From: Gnetum montanum
Taxonomy: Eukaryota; Streptophyta; Gnetopsida; Gnetales; Gnetaceae
Direction: 5' to 3'
Assembly: GCA_015680685.1 (NCBI GenBank)
Contig: MNCI01034664.1
Span: forward strand, 332,620 to 396,619
Length of the DNA stretch: 64,000 nucleotides
The notes beneath the pieces are model-generated. The model had not been told where the DNA came from. It searched no databases and saw only the letters and a list, made by a program, of their open reading frames with translations. Each line of letters starts with the position of its first letter. The stretch's first letter is position 1. Below, one piece after another: positions 22,501 through 32,489 of the stretch. The position numbers were made by a program, and so were the translations under genes.

Positions 22501-25500
22501 ATGATCAAATATAAAATAGAAAATAAAAATAATAAAAAGTTAATATAATGAGTATCATAGAGTATGAAGTGTCTTCTGAATTTCCAAATCCTCTAAATAG
22601 CACCAAAACTATCTTATACCTCTTCTTAAGGATTGCTTATGACCTTATGGTTGTGTGTCTTTTGGTCATGTTATATTGTCCTATCATATGTGTTTGCATT
22701 TAGTGCCCATCATTTGGAGTGATGTTAAGGTGTTTGTTTCTCAAGTTGCATGACCAGGGTTCAAGCTTGGGAGCAGCCACTTGAAAGAGGTTAGGCATTT
22801 GTTCATCCACAGACCATCCACCAATTCTCCTAGAACCTTGCCTTGGCAGGATGAGCATTAAGCCTTTGGTTGATGATCCTATATGTGTTTGCATTTACAC
22901 TTGATTTCTTAGTGGTCTATTCAATAAATTTAGAATTCATTTTACTTATCATCTGAGAGTACTACAATAAAAAAACGGTCATCATTCAAAGGCTCAATGC
23001 TCATGCTGCCAAGTAGGGTTCTAGAAGGATTGGTGGATGGGTGAAAGCCTAACCTTTTTATTAGTAGCTGTGGCTAGGCTTGAACCTATGTCTAATGACT
23101 TGAGAAATAAGCACCTTACTATCCCTCTAAATGGTGGCCTTTGATAGTACTACGATTAGATTTGTATATATAACTTTCTGTATTCCAATGCTCATTTTTT
23201 TCGGCATTAGAATAATTGAAGTAGTAGAAGTATATTGACTAAAGTAATGCCCAAAATCCGTCAACCTTAACATGGTAAAAGACAGTAGAGCCAAGCTGTA
23301 ACAGACATGAGACATCAGATTACCACAGCTACTGTGCAAGAAGTTAGAGCTCAAGTGACATCCACATTTTCATTCTCAGGCATAATAAAGGATGCAGTTG
23401 AAATTGGAATGGCATGATGAACAAAAGGATTTAAAACTGATCATGTTAAAATTATCAACTTTGCCCAGGTATCAAAATAAGGGATGCCCAAAATCATAGT
23501 GAATTTATTACTGTTTTTCTCGTTATAATTCAAACTCTGTTATAAGTTTATGACATTAGAAGTAAACTGAGACATCTCAGATTTAGAACTGGTGTAGAAA
23601 TATCCGATCTTCTGCGAGGATGTGTTTCTTGTGCAACTTAAAAACATTGTAGAAATCCACATTTACAAAGGAAGGGAATCTAGGACGGTCCAATTGACAT
23701 CATTGTTTTTCTGCGAGACTGGGAATCAGTATGAACTACAAAACTCATTGGTAAAACTGTTTTACTTTTACTCAATACAATCTGCGTTCATACACTGATA
23801 TCATCCTTAGATAATGAAGAGACCCACAATTTCAATTTGCATGGAGTTTACATGCCTTTAGCCTGAACTGACCTGTCAACAAGTTTACATGCCTTTAGCC
23901 GGAACTGACATGTTTACATCAGATTTATTCTAATCAGACTCTTGTGTAAAGCATGAAATTTAATATCATTTTATTTTTCAAATAATTTTGATGTGTTTTT
24001 ATCTGGCAGTTTGCTTGTTTGTTCCTTAATGTATCTTCCTTTCTTTCACTCTAACTTTATCAATGAATTAAAGGATCATGTTCTTTGTTAACAGGAACTT
24101 TGAGGATGTTTTTGATGTTGATCATTTCATTGAATATCTGAAAAATGATGTGCCTATAGTAAGAGATATTCCGAAATGGTTTCCTGACAAGGAAGAATTA
24201 TTTACAAGCATTAGGTCTGAGACTGTAAACCCTATATGGACAATACATGTTTCTTTTTTTTTTTTTTTGTATTTTTTATCCTGAAAGAAACTTTCATGTT
24301 CATAATTGATGTTTTGTGTATTCGTAAGTTTTTGTTTTGACTTACAGCTTAATAATTATGCAGGCGGACTGTTAAAAATATTCCAAAATACGCGTCTGCC
24401 AAGTTTTATCTAGATAATGTGCTTCCAAGAGTAAAAGATAAAAAGATAATGGCACTGAAGCCATTTGTTGACAGACTAGGGTAATTCCTGCATCCTTCGC
24501 ACTATCAAGTTTTTTACTTGTATTAAAGTTTTCTTTGGTCTTGCACAAAACAAAGGATACTTATGGTTTATTTAGCAGTTGCTGAAGCTATTTAATTGAA
24601 AGGATACATGCTTTCAAATTAGCGTATTTTCAGAAATGAGAAACATTTCACAGGATAAAAAAGCTGAAACTCATAAGAGAAATCTTTTTGAATCTGTCAT
24701 TAAAAGACATGCAACAAGTAAGCATGAAAAGAATTTGTAAAAGCACTCTTGTTGCCAAGCAACAGGTTCTTTATATTCAGATAGCTTAGATTTTCAGTCA
24801 CCATATAAGCAACAACAAATGAGCAACTATAACCTGACTTATAATAAAAGAAGCACAAAGAATCTTCTATTTGCCTGTTGCAAAAAGGTGGCGGGAGTGG
24901 GGAAAGAAATATTGTAGGATATTTGTTTTATTCAATAGTTAACTTATGTATTATTTTTAAATTGGACGCTTGTGTAATGGACCTTAATCATGTTTCTTGA
25001 ATGATCTAAGTTCCTAGGAACTTCGTGATGGTACACCAAATCTAAATTTTATCATTAATAAAATATTCTGTTTGCCTGTTCCAAAAACCAAGAAAGATAA
25101 AGAATGGAGAGAAAAAAACTATGTTTCGGGATTGCGGTCATGTATTCATTCATTTGTTTACTCATTCATAAATGTGCAAATAAATATGGACTTGAATCAA
25201 GTAGTTCCAAAACATGTTATTTTTTCTCCTGGTTGATTTCATGGAAAGCCCCTGGAATGTTTCGTGATTCTTAGATTTATGTTTTGCCCAAATTATGTGG
25301 AATAGTACATTAGAACTGCCTTCTTTATAGAATTCTGACATTGTTGGTTTTTGTACTAGTTGCATTTTGCTACTGTGAATGATCTGTTTGTGGATATTGA
25401 TTTATTTACAGTTTTCTCACATTTTGCTCTGCTGCCAGGTATGACAATGTTCCAAAAGAAATAAACAAACTTCGATGTAGAGTTAACTACCATGCGTTGA

Positions 25501-27430
25501 AGTTTTTACCTGAAATTGACAATATGTCAGATATACTGATTTCAAGGATGAGAAACCGTACAGGAATGCTTCATCCTTTCATGTGAGAGAGCTTTTTGTT
25601 AATTGTTGGCTAATTCAGGATAGTTGCCTTTCTCATTGATTCATTACTTTTCTTCGCTGATATACCTCTTATTGAAACAGGGCATTGCATCTACGATTTG
25701 AGAAAGGTATGGTTGGCTTGTCATTCTGTGATTTTGTTGGCACAAGAGCTGAGAAGGCAATGATGGCTGCTTACAGGCAAAAAGAGTGGCCACGGCGATA
25801 TAAAGTGAGTTCATGAGAATGTTTGATCCTAAATGTATTCTAGTTGGTAGTTACCATTTTTCCAAATAACTGAATATGGGAAGAGGATTCAGATTTTTAC
25901 CAGCACTGTTGTTTATGCTAAATTTCCTAAATAGCATTCATTTACAAAATCAGTTAGTAGCTGTAGAAATTTTATTTTCCTTCTTGTTTGCATAACATTA
26001 GCATTAAATAGAAACAAGTTGTCTACAGGGTTCTGGGTTTTGGCAACATAGAACCTGAACAATGTGCACATTAAATAAAGGTACTGAGAGGAGTGGTTGT
26101 TTTGAAGGGGTGGGGGCTTTCTGGGGATATGGTTTTGTTGGTTCATATTTCGACTAGTATTCAGCACTAATGGTTATATGTTAATGTGGACTCCCAAGGG
26201 CTAGCAGATGTTATGTTTGTTACTATAGTTGGGACAATGTTTCAGTAAATTGAGCTTTAGCTGCAACTTATGCATAAAAGTGAATCTTTGGATTCAACAA
26301 ATGGTAGCTGGTTAATGAGTGGCTCTCTTATCAACTCAAAGCAGGTACACAGGTCAGCTTGGTTTTGACTGAGATGCCAACTTGTTATGTTCTTGTTAGC
26401 TTGGTGCTGACAAGGATGCAAAGAAGATTTAAGAGAGAGATCCTGGTGAATGGGTCTATCTGTGTACATATCATCATCATATCTTAGCCTTGCCCTAACA
26501 AAACGGGGTTGCCCACATAAGTTCTCTTTTGCCATTTGCCCTTGTTAAGATCTATATCCTTATCTATTTGCAATTTCTTCATATTATTTTCAATCTTTTT
26601 CTCCCATGTTTTTTTGGTTGTTTTTTAAGCAGCTTTCATGTAATCGTGATGCAGTATCAAAACAGTTTTTTTAACATTAGTTTTAATCTTCATGTTTTTT
26701 TAACCTGAAATTTCAGAGGCTGATCGTTCAGGTCATCTAAAATAACATGAAACGCCTAGATCAATTGATATAATCTGCTTTTTTATGCAGAATGGTTCAC
26801 ATCTTTGGCAACTAGCATTAGAGAAGCGTAAAGAAGGTCGTTGTCCTCTGGAACCTGGAGAAGTTGCTGTTATTCTCAAAGCAATGGGATACCCAAAGGA
26901 AACAAAGATATATGTTGCATCTGGTCAAGTTTATGGAGGTCAAAATAGAATGGCTCCTCTAAGAAATATGTTTCCTAATCTGGTACACTGCGGTTTTCTT
27001 GTTTTATTATTGCTTCCTGCCTTCGTGTTAGTGTCATTATTCATTCTATTATAATCCGGAACCTTTTTAGGTTACCAAGGAGGAGTTAACGAAAAAGGAG
27101 GAACTTGAACCATTCAGAAGACACATTACACGTCTTGCAGCTCTTGATTTTTTGGTGTGCTTGAAGTCTGATGTGTTTGTAATGACACATGGTGGAAATT
27201 TTGCTAAATTGATTATTGGATATCGAAGATATATGGGTCATCGCTTAAAATCTATAAAGCCAAACAAGGGGGTGATGTCAAGAGCTCTGGGTGATCCCTT
27301 CTTGAGCTGGCCAGAGTTTGTTACTGATGTTAAAGTCACACATGAAACGAGGACAGGATTACCAGAGTCAACTTTTCCAAATTATGATATTTGGGAGAAC
27401 CCTTTGAGTCATTGCATGTGTGAATCATAA
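7546..27430 (+). CDS. O-fucosyltransferase family protein, 11 exons, 571 aa
   Basis: Exons: 7546-7899, 7987-8037, 8145-8232, 11887-11963, 13749-13837, 24095-24214, 24364-24480, 25439-25582, 25681-25804, 26791-26982, 27071-27430. All introns are GT-AG and phases join exactly (1716 nt, stop TAA). The product is a type II membrane protein: a cytosolic tail with a His-rich run at residues 51-61, one transmembrane helix at about 95-115, then a lumenal GT domain. Family motifs are HAEGGLNQQR (179-188), the HLRFE block with the expected catalytic arginine (350-354), PLEPGEVAVIL, VYGGQNRMAPLRNMFPNL and MTHGGNFAKLI (490-500). It ends in CMCES. It should be a Golgi glycosyltransferase acting on cell-wall or protein glycans; acceptor and exact sugar cannot be read from sequence (the plant family includes both fucosyl- and rhamnosyltransferases). 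No disruption is seen. Introns 3, 4, 5, 7 and 9 are long or TE-bearing. Confidence 0.93.
8880..9200 (+). pseudogene. RTE-clade LINE reverse transcriptase C-terminal relic
   Basis: Joined frames read FRYLGSLIQMDGEFINDMID, RIAAECMK, then SSMLCD, FVRLTGKFYRSAITPMILYG and AEC, then a decayed match to the usual MLRWMCG…TRMDKIRN block. In plant RTE elements this region runs YLGS…I.HRI..GW.KWR.ASGVLCD…LKGKFYRT.VRPAMLYG.ECW. Stops and frameshifts show it is inactive. It lies in the sense orientation inside intron 3. Confidence 0.75.
10480..10660. repeat. Degenerate short tandem repeat (GGAATTGT-type units)
   Basis: Repeated words of the form GGAATTGTCT, GAATTACCT, GGAATCATCT and GGAATTGTAG occur about every 10-11 bases. 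Similar words on the other strand at about 9900-9940 (CACAATTTCCAATCACG) suggest the two ends of a decayed repeat, but an element could not be delimited. Confidence 0.4.
12310..12420 (-). repeat. tRNA-like / hairpin repeat
   Basis: A near-perfect hairpin, GGTATTGGGTT-TTG-AACCCAGTACC, spans about 12362-12386. On the minus strand, GGGTTCAAAACCC resembles a pol III B box. It could be a SINE fragment; no A box could be fixed. Confidence 0.35.
12674..12761. repeat. Perfect 44 bp tandem duplication
   Basis: Two identical adjacent 44 bp copies, each beginning GAATTTCTTTTACAAAATC and ending CCTTGTCCATT, start at 12674 and 12718. Their identity suggests a recent duplication, or an assembly artefact. 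Confidence 0.9.
13275..13345 (+). repeat. RTE/SINE-type 3' tail fragment
   Basis: CTCTCATCATCAGCC followed by TTCTTAACAAAATGGGGTTG resembles the common plant RTE-derived 3' end (CATCATCA…CC.ACTAA.TGGGGTCGGCTA). A related copy lies at 26455-26530. Confidence 0.5.
14735..14854 (-). mobile_element. tRNA-derived SINE, 3' part (interrupted by copia element)
   Basis: Its reverse complement reads CCTAGGTTCAAGCATGGGC (B-box-like), GCCACTTGAAAGAGCTTAGG and so on to a GATGATCCT end. This is collinear with the SINE at 22700-22880. The other part lies at 21299-21350, on the far side of the copia element. Confidence 0.72.
14855..15290 (-). repeat. 3' LTR of the copia element
   Basis: 436 bp, TGTTG…CAACA in window orientation. 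It shares long words with 20871-21298, for example CAATCAATGGATTACATCA versus CAATCAATAAATTTCATCA, and GAAGCAACAGTTACAAAT-like words. Scattered differences indicate an old insertion. Confidence 0.9.
15717..16304 (-). repeat. ~292 bp tandem duplication within copia RT/RNase H region
   Basis: A unit beginning TGATGTAGATTTTCTTTTAT (plus strand) at 15717 starts again at 16009. Both units encode, on the minus strand, VEKKVITYQSAVESLTYAMV and CTKPDIAYVVGVVSRYISNP. The copies differ by a few substitutions and a small indel. The segment is normally single in copia pol. Confidence 0.9.
17329..18515 (+). mobile_element. Probable solo LTR or LTR-like insertion inside the copia element
   Basis: About 1.2 kb of non-coding DNA splits the copia integrase-RT linker: coding-like Q-rich sequence reads up to about 17334, and the linker resumes near 18580. 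It starts TGTCAACTTTTAGGCC and contains a TATA-type element (CTACTATAAATAGAGG near 17508) on the plus strand, as in an LTR U3/R region. It may end near …GTTATAACA at 18510. No target duplication was found, so both the edges and the LTR call are tentative. Confidence 0.45.
20857..20868 (-). other. Primer binding site (tRNA-iMet) of the copia element
   Basis: GCTCTGATACCA on the plus strand is the perfect complement of TGGTATCAGAGC, the standard initiator-Met primer site. It sits two bases inside the 5' LTR. Confidence 0.92.
20871..21298 (-). repeat. 5' LTR of the copia element
   Basis: It pairs with 14855-15290. It starts TGTTGCACG and ends TCACAATG, where the expected terminal CA is mutated. 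Confidence 0.88.
21299..21350 (-). mobile_element. tRNA-derived SINE, 5' part (rejoins 14735-14854)
   Basis: The reverse complement reads CACTTGTTTCTCAAGTCATG followed by AGACCTGGG and runs into the B-box-like end at 14854. Compare CTTATTTCTTAAGTCACAAG in the copy at 63215. Confidence 0.7.
21786..21873. repeat. Perfect 44 bp tandem duplication with internal near-palindrome
   Basis: Two adjacent identical units begin CATTCTAAATTCCCACTAAT at 21786 and 21830. Each contains CTAATATTTTATTAATAAAT followed by ATTAG, a near-palindrome able to form a hairpin. Confidence 0.88.
22700..22880 (+). mobile_element. tRNA-derived SINE copy
   Basis: It reads CATTTGGAGTGATGTTAAGG (A-box region), then CATGACCAGGGTTCAAGCTT (B box), then GCAGCCACTTGAAAGAGG, and ends in GATGATCCT. 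It is collinear with copies at 14735/21299, 22975 and 63215. Pol III-type boxes at the 5' end support a tRNA-derived SINE. Confidence 0.72.
22975..23135 (-). mobile_element. tRNA-derived SINE copy (antisense)
   Basis: The reverse complement reads TTTCTCAAGTCATTAGACAT, AGGTTCAAGCCTAGCC (B box), AGCTACT and TTAGGCTTTCACCCATCCA. It acts as the undisturbed counterpart of the SINE split by the copia element. Confidence 0.7.
24481..25438 (+). other. Intron 7 of the O-fucosyltransferase gene
   Basis: 958 bp, AT-rich, with no feature recognised. Splice sites GG|GTAATT and GCCAG|GT keep the frame (codon 299, Gly). Confidence 0.7.
25805..26790 (+). other. Intron 9 of the O-fucosyltransferase gene
   Basis: 986 bp. 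It carries a probable RTE/SINE 3' tail at 26455-26530 and a T-rich acceptor side. No coding sequence is recognised. Confidence 0.65.
26455..26530 (+). repeat. RTE/SINE-type 3' tail fragment
   Basis: CATATCATCATCATATC is followed by CCTTGCCCTAACAAAACGGG and GTTGCCCACATAAG. It is related to 13275-13345 and to the CATCATCA…TGGGGTCGGCTACATG tail of plant RTE elements. Confidence 0.5.
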
Positions 27431-29220
27431 CTTTATTTACTTAAGAGAACTATTCATGGGTATTTTCTGTTTACCACAGCGGCAAGACCTGGAAGTTTTG
27501 GCGAAGCATCACACGGAACTAGAAGGTTGATTTTTGATACCGGAATCGTCAAAGGTGATGCACACGCTTACTTGAAAATCAAATGGATACTCGTCCAAAA
27601 TATTTGGACAATCAAGGTAAATATGCTATGTTGAATTCTTTTAGCATGTATAGCATGCACTGATCTTGTGAAAGTGTCTACAAATTCTTTGAGCTCATCT
27701 GAAGCTGGGCCACTTATACAAGTAAACTGTTTCATCGGTGCAAATTGTTTAAACGGATTATTGCTATAAATGATAATTGATAAATTTGTGCCACAAAATA
27801 TTAAGGAATTGGATTTAAAAAGTAAATTTAATACAAGAGATAAAAAAAAGTTTTTTATTAATATTAATATATATATAGAAAATAAATTTTTTATGTATGT
27901 TTACTTATAGTTGTTGCTTCCTCTTCCCTATCTTGAACAAGATGTTCAGAAAGTTTTGCTTGGGTTTTTTGCATTGTATTTTAGTGTCGTTGAATAGAAG
28001 TGGGAGTATTGATGGAAAAGTCTCCAGTTTCTAAACTGGTTAACTTTGTCATAGCCCAAAAAAAATAATTCTACCTGCCGTACTAGGTTGACTCTATATT
28101 CTAAGGTCATAGATCGATCAAAACAAGAACATAAACGTTTATTATTTGACTGGGACGTTGAAAAATACTGTGTTACTTAAAACGCAGCTTCAATGCAAAT
28201 GGGCATCATACTGTTGCATGCCAATTTTTAAAGTCTTGGAGCCGAATTCTTTGGAAAGTGAATAATTGTGTAAAACTACTTGATAAGGAGCCAAACACCG
28301 TACAACATATACGTAAAAAATATTATTAAAGCTTGTATATATTGAAGTGGTTTTTCTTGAGAATATTATTTTTTTATGCTTACGGGATGTTCAATATTTT
28401 GTTGGTTTCTTGAGAAAAAAGCTGCGTCAAATGCCATCAGAAATGGAAATAGTCTGTTTAAATATTTAGGTCCATATAAACGTATTTTATGTTTTATTTA
28501 TATGCGAACGTCTCTCAAGACGTTTAACAATTTTGTAAAACCATTCAAATGTATTTACCGTGACACGAAAATAAACACAAAACGTCATTTGTATCAAGGT
28601 AAAACTGTGAGGTGAAAATAAATACGAAAATGTCGTTACCAAAGGCTATAGCTGTGTATACATAGGATATATGATTGCAATTTATAATTATTTTTCTAGG
28701 GGTTGATTCCTGTATGCATTTGGTTCTGCATTTAGCATACGTAAGGTGACAGACCGGAAAGGTAGCCTCGGTGACAAATCAGAGAAGTAGCCTCATGCAA
28801 AATTTGTGGGCACGAAAATCGTAAAAAGTAGAATAATCATTAAAAAAAAAGGTATATGGTGGGCAGTCCAGATTTAAAATTCGAACCTAAACGTTACGTG
28901 TGATTATTTATTTATAGGGGTGATTATTTATGTAGAGGGGTTATGGAAGAAATTGAGGAATGTTTTTCAGATTGGGTATTAAAATTTAATTAATAGATAT
29001 AGTAATGAATGACTTGTATGTATTAGTAGGAATAGTAAAATCAGATGTAGTTTTATCAACGTCATTATATGAATGCATCACAAATTTTTGCTGGCTAACT
29101 TTGAAATCTGTACTTTAAGAATTAACAAAAAATTCTGCATTGATAGAAGAAGTAAAAATTTCAGCATCAGTGGAAGAAGTAATGTAGAATCCCTTAGAGG
29201 ATCATGATAATTTTAGATAT
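27431..29220 (+). other. 3' UTR and intergenic DNA downstream of the O-fucosyltransferase gene
   Basis: After the stop, a TTTACCACAG acceptor-like site at about 27471-27480 precedes a less AT-biased block (27481-27616) that ends at a GTAAATATG donor-like site. This could be a spliced 3' UTR exon, but nothing in the sequence proves it. The remainder to 29220 is AT-rich with no gene or repeat I could name. Confidence 0.4.
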
Positions 29221-29224
29221 TTGC

Positions 29225-29330
29225 TTGAATTTTTAATATAGAATCAATGCCTCAAGTGTGACTCAAATTGACAACCTCTCTTGATTGATAAATGAGACAT
29301 CCTACAACTCATAGGATTAATTATAATGGA
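29225..29330 (-). mobile_element. SINE-like tRNA-derived copy (family B)
   Basis: The reverse complement gives GAGGTTGTCAATTTGAGTCA (B-box side), preceded by a CTCATTTATCAATCAAGA-like word. It is collinear with copies at 31215-31310, 32490-32600 and 34395-34520. It is strongly decayed. Confidence 0.45.
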
Positions 29331-29369
29331 TGCTGCAACTTGAAACATTTTTTTTTTCACGAGGGATGG

Positions 29370-29590
29370 AAGTAGGTGGGGGTGGGGGTGGGGGTGCCCA
29401 TTAGAATTGAACTCATAACTTAAGTTAACATTTCATTGTTGCCCATAACTTGGAGTTACCTCTTGAATCTGTTTTTTTTCCTTCAATGTTTAACAGTCAA
29501 AATTAGAATTTTATAATTCAACATTGCACACTAGAGTTGAATACATAACTTAGAGTTTCCAAATCAAGTATCTTATTACTAGGGTAGCAC
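29370..29590 (-). repeat. Two adjacent decayed tRNA-like repeats, with a G-rich run
   Basis: On the minus strand they show GGTTTGATTC-like B boxes and TAGCCTAGTGGTAAG-like A boxes (29395-29465 and 29525-29590). They are similar to the repeats at 32300-32375 and 33110-33200. A plus-strand run GGTGGGGGTGGGGGTGGGGG lies at about 29376-29396. Confidence 0.42.
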
Positions 29591-29734
29591 TTTATTGTTT
29601 ATTAAAAACCGTTTTCCTTTTTTTTTGGTTTGTGGGCATGGGGAAGTGTTGGAACCCAAAATCTATATATATTAAAGCTAAAAATTTAGAGAACAAAAGT
29701 AGAGGAGTACCATAGAGAGGAGAACCTCTAAATA

Positions 29735-29805
29735 TTTTGGAAAACAAATATTCCATGAAAAAAAAAGCCTTAACAATTTTGGAAAACAAATATTCCATGA
29801 AAAGA
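29735..29805. repeat. Direct repeat, 42 bp spacing
   Basis: The 26 bp word beginning TTTTGGAAAACAAATATTCC occurs at 29735 and again at 29777. Confidence 0.8.
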
Positions 29806-29915
29806 TTAACCTTGGGTGGAGTGGGAAGATGCCCTTGCCCTATCGATAGAATCAACATTATCAAAAGAAATTATTTCCATAACTTAACTAATAGTTGCAA
29901 ACAAATTATTAGGGG

Positions 29916-30870
29916 TTAAAATATCTTAAATATGTTGCTCATTCTAAAGATTTGGCATGTAATCACCAATAGATAAGACTTTCTCGATGTTTTTTTATTA
30001 TGAAGAATCATTTTGAAATCATATGAATCAACAAGTTTCTGTGAGACCTCAAAAACAAATATTTGTTTCCCCTTAGTAATTAAAGAATTCTTTGAAATTG
30101 ATTTGACTGAAACCTTTCTCAAAGGTACATTTTGTTGAACAAAAGTAAAAGAAAAGAGTAGGCTAATTGTTGAAACGTCAACATAAGAAATCATTATAGG
30201 ATTTTTAGCATTTGTAAAAAAAAAATACTTAGCAGGATCTACAACATTTGTAGAAGAAACCTTAGTAGTGTTTGTAGTAGCTTGGTGCTGATGTGCTTGC
30301 ATAGCCTTTCTTTATAGCATAAAAGGACATGAATCAAACATATAACCCTCTTGATAATAATAATAATGACATGACTTTGGAAGATTATAATAAACAACAT
30401 TCTGCATATAATCAATTCTGCTAGTATGCAGAAGAATTTCTCGCTTAAGGGAATCAGGTTCCACCTCAATCATATATCAAATTCTATGAAAACCACTAGT
30501 TGTAGCTAGGGTTTCAAAATGCTTGATTGATCCAATTTGAGAGGCAATATCCCTTTCAACTTTTTCAAAAATTAATGGAAGATTCGAGAATTCAGCACAA
30601 TAAGGAACCCTTTGAAATTCCAATGATGCTAGATCAAAAGAGGTTTTCTTTTGAATAATTAATAAAGCATGATGATAATTGAAAACACCAATATCAAGGA
30701 CCTTAGAAACCATTGCCGAATCAACAAATTCTACCAAATAAAATGAGTTTAATAGATAATGTGCATGGACAATATCCAATTCTTGATCTTTCCAAATTAG
30801 ATTTAAATGACTTAAAAAAGTTGAAGAATGAGGTAAATAACCTAGAATTTGCATAAAAACATACCTTTCG
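29916..30870 (-). pseudogene. LINE ORF1-like relic (DUF4283 domain plus zinc knuckle)
   Basis: The minus-strand frame 30854-30477 reads DIVHAHYLLNSFYLVEFVDS, VFNYHHALLIIQKKTSFDLA and VPYCAEFSNLPLIFEKVERD, then IASQIG. This fits the DUF4283 pattern of plant LINE ORF1/gag-like proteins (FLVKF…W…L.L..W…..A.LPLE….IAS.IG). It continues as VEPDSLKREILLHTSRIDYM and YYNLPKSCHYYYYQEGYMFD, then SCPF, which matches the following CCHC-type knuckle in degraded form. In-frame stops lie after SCPFML and at other points. No ORF2 is seen adjacent to it. Confidence 0.65.
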
Positions 30871-31164
30871 GAAATTTACTGAGTAATAGATTCATATAAA
30901 TCATTAGGTAACTTGTAAAATGTCAATGAACGATGGATTTGTTGGAGAGATCACCTACTGAATATGGTGACATTGCTTGTAATTCCCATTTATGGAAACT
31001 TTTTGACTATATGTACCTCTAAGACAAATAGCCAATGTATATACCCCAAAATATATTGTCAACATGATATTTTCTTCAAACTTACATAAAACATAAATAC
31101 ACTTGAAATGTGGTGTTGGACACCCAAAATAATTGTAATATAAGTATAACACAATATATATAAC

Positions 31165-31320
31165 TCAACATTGTCCACTAGAATCAAATCCATGACTTAG
31201 AGCTTTTAAATCATTATTAATACACCTCAAATGTAACTTGAATTAATAACCTCTTACTTGTAAATCCTTGTCAAATAATGAGATAACCACTTGAGCCATC
31301 TTTCATTGGCTTATAACAAG
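31165..31320 (-). mobile_element. tRNA-like repeat followed by family B SINE copy
   Basis: 31165-31215 resembles the GGTTTGATTC…CCAAGTTAT tRNA-like repeat. 31215-31310, reverse complemented, reads GATGGCTCAAGTGGTTATCT (A box), TCCTTG and GAGGTTATTAATTCAAGTTA (B box). It is collinear with 34395-34520. Confidence 0.55.
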
Positions 31321-32280
31321 AATTAAAACTTTGATCTTCTACTTATTAGCATAGTAACGTGCCATATTCTAATTTCTTGCTTAAAAATGAGGTTTAAATT
31401 TTTTATTGTGATAATTGACAATTTTAATGGACAAAGAGAGATATTGAAAGTAGTTAGGATGATAAATCTTAATAGATTGTGAGCTAAATTCAAGAGGGGT
31501 GTCAAAATCAAAACTACATGACTATATATGTCTCTAGGACATAGCCAAAACCAAATTTTCAAAATACTTTTGTTAAACAAAATGGTGTGTTAACTTAGCA
31601 TACTTGTTAGAATGGAACCTATGACTTGGAAACCACAAGTTGCATGTTGTGTGCTAAATTTAAGATTAGAGAAAGCCTTGTATGATAATGTAAGAAAGAA
31701 CATCCACAAGTAACATTTGCATATAATTCATATTTTCTTATTCTAATAGAAAGAATTAGACTTTGTTATCATACATATGTTATTATCAAGTGTGTTCTTC
31801 TTATTTTAAAAGATTATGATAATCAAAATATTATGTAAAAATGGAAACAAGGTACTAGACACATGATTTATTGTCCTACATTGAGATAAAACCTGTAATC
31901 ACATGCTTTAAACAAGTAAGCTATACTTAAAAGATAATTAAAAAAAGTAACTTTTAAACTAGAAGATTTGTGATTTTTTGTCATTTGCAATATAGATTGC
32001 TTATTGGTTTATTTTGCTTTGTAGAAAGCCTCTTGTTGGAAGTGAAAACTTGAAGGGGTACTTCTAACATAGGGTAAAGCTTGATCCTCTTCCTACCCTA
32101 GAAAGGAGGTTTTTCAAGATTGGTTACAAGAGTGAAAACTGGTATTAGCACCCCTAAAATCATTACATCTTTCCTTTCTCTCTTAGTGCTATTATTAGTG
32201 TTTTGAAGTTATGATGTAATGCACTTTGTGTTTGGTTATCTAGGTCATGAACCGAACTATCATTGATATGGATGTTGTTG
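31320..32280. other. Intergenic DNA without recognised features
   Basis: AT-rich sequence. A short tRNA-like B-box remnant (GAATGGAACCTATGACTTGG) lies at about 31610-31635. The open frame at 31323-31580 (minus) has no recognisable domain. Confidence 0.4.
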
Positions 32281-32284
32281 TATA

Positions 32285-32385
32285 TTAATAATTTTTTGGG
32301 TTTTTAGTGGGAATCAAACCTGTAACTTGGAGTTACCAAATTAATACTCTTACCATTAGGCTAACACCTCATTGTTAAATAACAT
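32285..32385 (-). repeat. tRNA-like repeat
   Basis: The reverse complement reads TAGCCTAATGGTAAGAGTAT (A box), CCAAGTTACAGGTTTGATTC (B box) and CC. This is a recognisable decayed tRNA or tRNA-derived SINE head. Similar heads lie at 33110-33200 and 29525-29590. Confidence 0.55.
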
Positions 32386-32489
32386 CTAATAGACATAAAG
32401 ATAACATGAATATAGAAAAAGGCTAAAAATGTATGCCTATCCTTGGTCATGATGTAGAGGGTATGTGATAAACTCAAAAATTTTGTAAT

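Larger units (their letters stand above)
13838..24094 (+). other. Intron 5 of the O-fucosyltransferase gene (10.3 kb, TE-filled)
   Basis: The largest intron. It carries, left to right, a SINE split by a Ty1/copia element (14735-21350), a 44 bp tandem duplication (21786-21873), two further SINE copies (22700-22880 and 22975-23135) and otherwise AT-rich DNA. Flanking exons keep the reading frame, so the insertions are tolerated if the intron is spliced. The open frame at 14537-14740 and others in this span show no recognisable domain. Confidence 0.75.

Noticed and set aside
27900-28700. Possible second gene downstream of the O-fucosyltransferase
   Set aside because: The open frame at 28376-28615 has no domain, splice or start support.
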